Shown here: positions 58,819-64,000 of the stretch, in pieces | How positions within the stretch are numbered: the stretch's first letter is position 1 | Layout: each line of letters begins with the position of its first letter | Source: Burkholderiales bacterium | GTDB taxonomy: Bacteria; Pseudomonadota; Gammaproteobacteria; Burkholderiales; Burkholderiaceae_D | Assembly: GCA_947451925.1 (NCBI GenBank) | Contig: CANGAW010000009.1 | Coordinates: forward strand, 1-64,000 | Length of the DNA stretch: 64,000 bases | Direction of reading: 5' to 3' | Notes under the pieces: generated by a model | The model's database searches: none | What the model saw: the letters and a program-made list of their open reading frames with translations, nothing else | What the model was told of the DNA's origin: nothing | Position numbers and translations under genes: made by a program

Positions 58819-60342
58819 ATGAGCACTGACTATCTGAAAAAAATCCTTACCTCGCGCGTCTATGACGTCGCCATCGAAACACCGCTGGAACTGGCACCAA
58901 GCTTGTCGGGCCGGCTGCGCAACCAGATTTATTTCAAACGCGAAGATATGCAAAGCGTGTTCAGCTTCAAGCTGCGCGGCGCGTATAACAAGATGGCGCA
59001 TCTTTCAGCGGCCCAGTTAAAACACGGCGTTATCTGTGCATCGGCCGGCAATCATGCGCAAGGCGTGGCGCTGTCGGCCAAAAAACTCGGCTGTCGCGCC
59101 GTGATCGTGATGCCGACCACCACACCGGCAGTAAAAATCGATGCAGTGCGCGCCCGTGGCGGCGAAGTGGTGTTGTTTGGCGACTCTTATTCCGACGCCT
59201 ATGCGCATGCCCTCACACTAGAGAAAAAGCTCAAATTATCATTCGTGCATCCCTTTGACGACCCTGACGTGATTGCCGGTCAGGGCACGATTGCGATGGA
59301 AATTTTACGCCAGCACTCAGGGCCGATTGATGCCGTCTTCGTCGCCATTGGCGGTGGCGGTTTGATTGCCGGTGTTGCCACGTTCATTAAGGCGGTGCGC
59401 CCGGAAATTAAAGTCATTGGTGTACAAACCACCGATTCGGACGCGATGGCACGCTCGTTGAAAGCCGGGCGGCGCGTGAGCCTCACCGACGTTGGCTTGT
59501 TCTCCGACGGCACCGCAGTCAAGCAGGTCGGCGAAGAGACTTTCCGTCTGGCGCGACTGTATGTAGACGAGATTATTCTGGTCGACACCGATGCCGTCTG
59601 TGCAGCGATCAAAGATGTGTTTACTGACACCCGCAGCATTCTGGAGCCGGCCGGCGCCCTAGCTGTGGCCGGTGCCAAGGCCTATGTCGAGCGCGCAGCC
59701 AATAGTAAAAAACCGGTGCGGGACCAGACTCTGGTGGCCATTGCCTGCGGCGCAAACATGAATTTCGACCGCCTGCGTTTTGTCGCTGAGCGTGCCGAAG
59801 TCGGCGAAGCCCATGAAGCAGTCTTTGCGGTAACGATTCCCGAAGAACGCGGCAGCTTCAAACGTTTTTGCAGCCTGATCGGGCCGCGCGCCGTGACGGA
59901 ATTTAATTACCGTATCAGCGACCAGAAAGAAGCCCATGTGTTCGTCGGCCTGCAAGTGGCAAACCGCGATGAACCGGGCAAAATCAGCAAACAGTTTTTA
60001 AAGCAGGGCTTCAAAAATATCGACCTTACGCAAGACGAGCTGGCCAAGCTGCACATCCGCCATCTGGTCGGCGGCAAGAGCGTGCTGGCGCAGAACGAGC
60101 TGCTGTATCGCTTTGAATTCCCCGAGCGACCCGGTGCACTGGCGCGTTTTCTCGATAGTCTGGCGCCAAACTGGAACATCAGCCTGTTTCACTATCGCAG
60201 TCAGGGTGGCGATGTCGGGCGCGTGCTGGTCGGCTTGCAAGTGCCGAAAAAAGAAATGAAAAGTTTCCGCGATTTTCTGGCCAGCCTGGGCTATCGTCAC
60301 TGGGACGAAAGCGACAATCCTGCGTATAAATTATTTCTTTGA
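58819..60342 (+). CDS. ilvA: Threonine dehydratase IlvA
   Basis: PLP enzyme that makes 2-oxobutanoate from threonine, the first step of isoleucine synthesis. It has 507 residues. The PLP lysine is K51 in SFKLRGAYNK; the glycine loop SAGNHAQGVALSA and the AIGGGGLIAGVA phosphate cradle follow. The C-terminal third (about 325-505) has two ACT-like regulatory domains (EERGSFKRFC and FPERPGALARFLD), so feedback control by isoleucine is expected. The N-terminus MSTDYLKKIL is conserved in Burkholderiales, which supports this ATG. Confidence 0.96.
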   Translation: MSTDYLKKILTSRVYDVAIETPLELAPSLSGRLRNQIYFKREDMQSVFSFKLRGAYNKMAHLSAAQLKHGVICASAGNHAQGVALSAKKLGCRAVIVMPTTTPAVKIDAVRARGGEVVLFGDSYSDAYAHALTLEKKLKLSFVHPFDDPDVIAGQGTIAMEILRQHSGPIDAVFVAIGGGGLIAGVATFIKAVRPEIKVIGVQTTDSDAMARSLKAGRRVSLTDVGLFSDGTAVKQVGEETFRLARLYVDEIILVDTDAVCAAIKDVFTDTRSILEPAGALAVAGAKAYVERAANSKKPVRDQTLVAIACGANMNFDRLRFVAERAEVGEAHEAVFAVTIPEERGSFKRFCSLIGPRAVTEFNYRISDQKEAHVFVGLQVANRDEPGKISKQFLKQGFKNIDLTQDELAKLHIRHLVGGKSVLAQNELLYRFEFPERPGALARFLDSLAPNWNISLFHYRSQGGDVGRVLVGLQVPKKEMKSFRDFLASLGYRHWDESDNPAYKLFL

Positions 60343-60393
60343 GTTTGCTTTGTTTTTAGTTTATTGATTAATGCATCTCTTGAACGCAGCCTC

Positions 60394-61245
60394 ATGAATC
60401 ACGAACAGTCACCTACCGGCTCACCAATCGACTCGCCATTAGGCAAGCCCGCTGCCTATGCCGAACAGTATGACCCGACGCTGCTGTTTCCCATGCCGCG
60501 GGCAAATAAGCGCGAAGAGTTAGGTTTGAGCGGCAGCTTGCCCTTTTTTGGCATGGATATCTGGAATGCCTATGAGCTGTCCTGGCTCAATATGCGCGGC
60601 AAGCCGCAGGTGGCAATTGCTACTGTGCAGGTGCCGGCCGATTCTTCGCATATTGTCGAATCCAAATCCTTAAAGCTGTATCTGAATTCTTTCAATCAAA
60701 CTCGTCTGGCCGGGCCGGAGGCCTTGCTGGCATTGTTGCGTGCAGATTTGTCAGCGGGTTTCGGTGCGCCTGTGCACATACAGCTGACCCTGAGTGAGGA
60801 TTTCGGCAAACTGAAAATGGCTGAGCTGGACGGTTTGTTACTGGACCGACTCGATATTGACATTGATCGTTATGAACCAGATCCTTCGCTCTTGCGCGTC
60901 ACGCAAGATGCCGCAGCCGTTGATGAAAAACTGGTGTCGCATTTACTGAAATCAAACTGTCTTGTTACCGGCCAACCGGATTGGGGCAGTGTGCAAATTC
61001 GCTATGTCGGGCCGCAAATCGATCAGGAAGGTTTGCTCAAATACCTGATCGGATTTCGCTCGCACCATGAATTCCATGAACAATGCGTCGAGCGTATTTT
61101 TATGGATATCTGGCGACAATGCCAGCCGCAAAAACTCATGGTGCTGGCACGCTATACGCGGCGTGGCGGGATTGATATCAATCCATGGCGCAGCAATTTC
61201 TCGATGGGACAGATGCCATCGAACGCCAGAAATGCCAGACAGTAA
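60394..61245 (+). CDS. queF: NADPH-dependent 7-cyano-7-deazaguanine reductase QueF
   Basis: Reduces preQ0 to preQ1 in queuosine synthesis. It has 283 residues from ATG 60394 ([10 protein letters not shown]). This is the long unimodular form. The QueF motif [14 protein letters not shown] begins at E89, C189 in [13 protein letters not shown] is the thioimide-forming cysteine, and D196 follows. The [16 protein letters not shown] block is also typical. It lies between ilvA and ptsN. Confidence 0.96.
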   Translation: MNHEQSPTGSPIDSPLGKPAAYAEQYDPTLLFPMPRANKREELGLSGSLPFFGMDIWNAYELSWLNMRGKPQVAIATVQVPADSSHIVESKSLKLYLNSFNQTRLAGPEALLALLRADLSAGFGAPVHIQLTLSEDFGKLKMAELDGLLLDRLDIDIDRYEPDPSLLRVTQDAAAVDEKLVSHLLKSNCLVTGQPDWGSVQIRYVGPQIDQEGLLKYLIGFRSHHEFHEQCVERIFMDIWRQCQPQKLMVLARYTRRGGIDINPWRSNFSMGQMPSNARNARQ

Positions 61246-61345
61246 AGACCAAGGCCCTGAGCTGAATGTGCGGCTCGTACGACACGCCCGCCACGGGTCT
61301 GTTCCCGGCTGTGGCGGCATTGATGGCGTTGGTGCAAAATGCGCC

Positions 61346-61351
61346 TATAAT
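61346..61351 (+). promoter_or_regulatory. Possible -10 element of ptsN-hprK-rapZ
   Basis: A perfect TATAAT 32 nt upstream of the ptsN ATG, in the 138-bp spacer after queF. No convincing -35 hexamer at 17 bp. It suggests that ptsN-hprK-rapZ has its own promoter. Confidence 0.4.
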
Positions 61352-61383
61352 TCGACGCGAAAGCCACTATTGTGCAATGCGCC

Positions 61384-61857
61384 ATGACCCACTTTAGCCA
61401 AATCCTGCCCTTACAAAACGTCGCGCTTGACCTGGAATGCTCCAGCAAGAAGCGGGCGTTCGAGCAAGCGGGCCTTATATTCGAGAATAATTGCGGCATC
61501 GCCCGCTCTACCGTGTCAGACAACCTGTTCGCCCGCGAACGGCTTGGCTCCACCGGGCTGGGGCATGGCGTGGCTGTTCCCCATGGACGGATTCGCGGCC
61601 TCAAGGCGCCGATGGCGGCCTTTGTCCGTCTGCATGAGGCGATTCCTTTTGAGTCGCCCGATGGCGAACCGGTCAAACTGCTGATCTTTCTGTTGATTCC
61701 AGACAGCGTGACGCAACAGCATCTGGAAATTTTGTCCGAAATCGCCGAAATGTTTTCAGATAAAAGCTTTCGCAGCGCGCTGACAGAAGACGATAGCGCA
61801 GAGTCGCTGCACAAACGGCTGGTTAGCTGGCATCCGACACAACGCGATGTGGCATAA
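61384..61857 (+). CDS. ptsN: Nitrogen PTS enzyme IIA (EIIA-Ntr) PtsN
   Basis: Regulatory phosphotransferase of the nitrogen PTS. It has 157 residues from ATG 61384. The phosphorylated histidine is H67 in [12 protein letters not shown], and the domain spans the whole protein. In proteobacteria it affects potassium transport and nitrogen responses. It is followed after five bases by hprK. The usual upstream partners rpoN and hpf are not adjacent here. Confidence 0.95.
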   Translation: MTHFSQILPLQNVALDLECSSKKRAFEQAGLIFENNCGIARSTVSDNLFARERLGSTGLGHGVAVPHGRIRGLKAPMAAFVRLHEAIPFESPDGEPVKLLIFLLIPDSVTQQHLEILSEIAEMFSDKSFRSALTEDDSAESLHKRLVSWHPTQRDVA

Positions 61858-61862
61858 ACACG

Positions 61863-62801
61863 ATGCCACTGAACTCGCCCCTGTCAATCCAGCAACTGTA
61901 TGACGATAATATCGCCACCTTGCAACTAGGCTGGACGGCGGGACTCGATGGCGGCGAACGACTGATCGTTGGCGATGCGGCGTCAGCCGCTGATCAGGTA
62001 GGTCACTTAAATCTGATTCACCCGGGACGGATTCAGGTTTTCGGTACGCAGGAAATTGACTACCTCAAACGGATTTCCGAAAACAGCCGCATCAATCAAA
62101 CCCGCGATCTGGTTGCAGGCGAGCCGCCGGCTTTCATTGTGGCGCAGTCTTTAGAGCCGCCGCCTTACATTACCCAACTCTGCAACGAACAACATATCCC
62201 TTTGTTGTCTACGCCTCTGCCGGCGGCGCAAGTGATTGATTATTTGCGCGTCTATCTGTCCAAGAAACTGGCGCTGCGCATCACCATGCATGGCGTATTC
62301 ATGGATGTGCTCGGGGTCGGCGTACTAATTACAGGCGAGTCGGGTCTGGGCAAGAGCGAATTGGGGCTGGAACTGATTTCACGCAACCATGGTCTGGTGG
62401 CTGACGATGCAGTCGAATTCTCGCGCATTGCCCCGCACATGATCGAAGGCCGCTGCCCGACCTTGCTGCAAAATTTGCTTGAGGTGCGCGGCCTGGGCCT
62501 GCTGGACATTAAAACCATTTTCGGCGAAACCGCCGTGCGGCGCAAAATGCGCCTGAAACTGATCGTGCATCTGGTTCGCCGCAAGACCCTGGAAGAAAAT
62601 TACGAACGCCTGCCTTTGCATCAGCACACACAAGATGTGCTCGGCCTGCCTATCCGCAAAGTAGTGATCCCTGTCGAGGCCGGCCGCAATCTGGCGGTGC
62701 TGCTCGAAGCCGCAGTGCGCAATACCATTTTGCGCATGCGCGGCATCGACACGCTGGCCGATTTCATGGAACGTCAACAACAAGCAATGGGGAATGAATA
62801 A
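61863..62801 (+). CDS. hprK: HPr kinase/phosphorylase HprK
   Basis: A 312-residue bifunctional kinase and phosphorylase that acts on HPr/NPr Ser46. Walker A is GESGLGKS (158-165), the conserved H143 is in [10 protein letters not shown], and the HPrK signature [18 protein letters not shown] follows at about 205-222. Presence of HprK in a ptsN-hprK-rapZ unit is typical of betaproteobacteria, where it belongs to a regulatory PTS without sugar transport. Confidence 0.97.
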   Translation: MPLNSPLSIQQLYDDNIATLQLGWTAGLDGGERLIVGDAASAADQVGHLNLIHPGRIQVFGTQEIDYLKRISENSRINQTRDLVAGEPPAFIVAQSLEPPPYITQLCNEQHIPLLSTPLPAAQVIDYLRVYLSKKLALRITMHGVFMDVLGVGVLITGESGLGKSELGLELISRNHGLVADDAVEFSRIAPHMIEGRCPTLLQNLLEVRGLGLLDIKTIFGETAVRRKMRLKLIVHLVRRKTLEENYERLPLHQHTQDVLGLPIRKVVIPVEAGRNLAVLLEAAVRNTILRMRGIDTLADFMERQQQAMGNE

Positions 62802-62843
62802 GGCAAAACTGCGGCGCGTAAACTGACGCCACCGTTTTGCCTT

Positions 62844-63719
62844 ATGATCAAGGCCATGCGCATCATCATCCTTACTGGCATTTCCGGCTCCGGCAAATCG
62901 GTCGGTCTCAATGCGCTCGAAGACGCGGGTTATTTTTGCGTCGACAATTTGCCGCCCTCCCTGTTGCGTGCACTGGTTGCCACCCGCCTCAATGAAGGCG
63001 CGGAAAATCTGGCCGTGGCCGTCGATGCGCGCAGTGCTTCTTCGCTGGCCACCCTGCCGGACGATATCAACTGGTTGCGCGAGCAGGGCCACAACATCAA
63101 AGTGGTGTTTCTGACTGCAAAAACAGAATCGCTGATTAATCGTTTTTCCGAGACGCGACGCAGCCATCCGCTGTCGCACCGGATCAATGCCGATGCGCCG
63201 CAAAGCAGCCGCCCGACTTTAACGGAGTGCATACGGCAAGAGCGCGACATGCTCTCTGCAATTGAAGGTCTGGGTCATTTGATTGACACCTCGGGCTTGT
63301 CAGCCAACCAGTTGCGGGCATGGATCAAGGAGCTGGTGGAAAGTGAAAGCGCGCCACTGACTTTGCTGTTTGAGTCTTTCGCGTTCAAATATGGGGTGCC
63401 GCTGGACGCTGATCTGGTCTTTGATGTACGGGTGGTACCCAATCCGTTTTATGACAAAAGTCTGCGCCCGCTAACCGGCAGAGATCAGCCCGTGATTGAA
63501 TTTCTTAATGCGCAAAGCGATGCCATCGCACTGCTCGATGACATTGGCGCCTTTGTTGAAAAATGGCTGCCGGCTTTCAAGAAAGACAATCGCAGTTACC
63601 TGACCGTTGCCATCGGTTGCACCGGCGGCCAGCATCGCTCGGTGTTCATGGTTGAAAAACTGGCTGCGCATTTTCAACAAAAAGCCAGAATCCTGGTGCG
63701 TCACCGCGAACTGGACTGA
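62844..63719 (+). CDS. rapZ: RNase adapter / nucleotide-binding protein RapZ
   Basis: A 291-residue P-loop protein. Walker A is GISGSGKS at about 12-19, then LEDAGYFCVDNLPP and the C-terminal RNPFYDKSLRPLTGRD-like block (here VPNPFYDKSLRPLTGRD) and IGCTGGQHRSVFMVEKLA. In E. coli RapZ binds GlcN6P, directs RNase E to the sRNA GlmZ and so controls glmS. The start may be ATG 62856, where homologues begin, rather than 62844. It follows hprK by 42 nt. Confidence 0.95.
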   Translation: MIKAMRIIILTGISGSGKSVGLNALEDAGYFCVDNLPPSLLRALVATRLNEGAENLAVAVDARSASSLATLPDDINWLREQGHNIKVVFLTAKTESLINRFSETRRSHPLSHRINADAPQSSRPTLTECIRQERDMLSAIEGLGHLIDTSGLSANQLRAWIKELVESESAPLTLLFESFAFKYGVPLDADLVFDVRVVPNPFYDKSLRPLTGRDQPVIEFLNAQSDAIALLDDIGAFVEKWLPAFKKDNRSYLTVAIGCTGGQHRSVFMVEKLAAHFQQKARILVRHRELD

Positions 63720-63722
63720 ACC

Positions 63723-64000
63723 ATGCCCGTCACCACCGATCAATGGCTGCCGCTATTCCCTCTCAATACCCTGCTTTTTCCTGACGGCGTATTGCCCCTG
63801 CGCGTATTCGAAACCCGCTATGTGGACATGGTGCGTGAGCGCATGAAGGCCGACTTGCCGTTCGGCGTGGTGGCCATCCTGTCGGGTGCAGAAGTGGGGG
63901 CCGCCGCTCTGCCGCATGAGGTGGGCACGCTTGCTGCGATCACGGAATGGGACATGCCGGAGTTTGGCGTATTGCTGATTCAGACGCGCGGTGGCGCGCG
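63723..64000 (+). CDS. Lon N-terminal (substrate-binding) domain protein, cut by the window edge
   Basis: It begins at ATG 63723, three bases after rapZ, and runs off the window after about 92 codons. The visible sequence PLFPLNTLLFPDGVLPLRVFETRYVDMV (quoted in part), followed by FGVVAILSG and VGTLAAITEW, matches the LON substrate-binding domain found in short stand-alone Lon-like proteins as well as full Lon protease. Position after rapZ favours the stand-alone type. Confidence 0.75.
   Translation, partial: MPVTTDQWLPLFPLNTLLFPDGVLPLRVFETRYVDMVRERMKADLPFGVVAILSGAEVGAAALPHEVGTLAAITEWDMPEFGVLLIQTRGGA

Noticed and set aside
1..64000. CRISPR arrays, tRNA genes, rRNA operons, integrases or transposases
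   Set aside because: Looked for regularly spaced repeats, cloverleaf-type sequences and transposase motifs; none could be supported.

Overview
The window is a chromosomal segment of a betaproteobacterium, most likely a Burkholderiales member close to Oxalobacteraceae (Herminiimonas/Janthinobacterium/Collimonas type). This is inferred from gene order (pilBCD-coaE-zapD-yacG; a complete dcw cluster followed by a peroxiredoxin, lpxC, a DciA-type gene and secA; fmdB-DUF502-aspS-nudB-clsB; HIT-DUF971-ubiE-ubiJ-ubiB) and from protein similarity recognised by eye. It is almost entirely ordinary housekeeping DNA with moderately high GC, dense coding and many 1-4 nt gene overlaps. No tRNA, rRNA operon, CRISPR array, prophage or transposase is visible.

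Layout. 1-2.0 kb: the end of a metal-type RND efflux outer-membrane gene and a CorC/HlyC-type CBS protein. 2.2-7.7 kb (+): type IV pilus biogenesis pilB-pilC-pilD, then coaE, zapD, yacG. 7.9-13.4 kb (-): secA, argJ, a DUF815 ATPase, a MutT NUDIX hydrolase. 13.5-32.8 kb: a DciA-like gene (+) and, on the minus strand, the complete division and cell wall cluster mraZ-rsmH-ftsL-ftsI-murE-murF-mraY-murD-ftsW-murG-murC-ddlB-ftsQ-ftsA-ftsZ-prx-lpxC. The mraZ promoter carries a clear array of MraZ-box-like repeats. 33.2-33.5 kb (-): the RNase P RNA gene rnpB, next to a 41-codon small gene (+) and cvpA. 34.5-41.5 kb (-): a fatty-acid beta-oxidation operon (acyl-CoA dehydrogenase, hydroxyacyl-CoA dehydrogenase/hydratase, thiolase, enoyl-CoA hydratase) headed by a TetR regulator with a candidate operator. 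41.6-47.3 kb (-): hsp15-like gene, clsB, an EEP-family nuclease/phosphatase, nudB, aspS, a DUF502 membrane protein and fmdB. 47.3-51.7 kb (-): a sodium/solute symporter and ubiE-ubiJ-ubiB. 51.9-53.3 kb (+): an orphan gene of unknown function with a C-terminal half resembling a divergent macro domain. 53.3-58.7 kb (-): DUF971, HIT, a giant FAD/Fe-S dehydrogenase, a YqaA/DedA-type membrane protein. 58.8-64 kb (+): ilvA, queF, ptsN-hprK-rapZ and the start of a Lon N-terminal-domain-like gene.

How the genes work together. The central block makes UDP-MurNAc-pentapeptide and lipid II (murC-G, ddlB, mraY), flips or polymerises and cross-links it at the septum (ftsW, ftsI), and builds the divisome (ftsL, ftsQ, ftsA, ftsZ, with zapD elsewhere). 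MraZ probably represses the whole unit. lpxC and secA add envelope functions. The fatty-acid operon forms an almost complete beta-oxidation spiral.

Most notable. (1) The start of murC is duplicated. A 37-bp repeat flanks a hairpin-rich insert and creates a 35-codon leader ORF coupled by ATGA to the real murC start. (2) The orphan macro-like protein is inserted against the direction of its neighbours between ubiE and DUF971. (3) A family of intergenic palindromic repeats with AAAGACRCTGG ends occurs at least five times. (4) The MraZ-box array is perfectly phased at 10 bp over the -10 element. All assignments come from reading the sequence; no database search was run.
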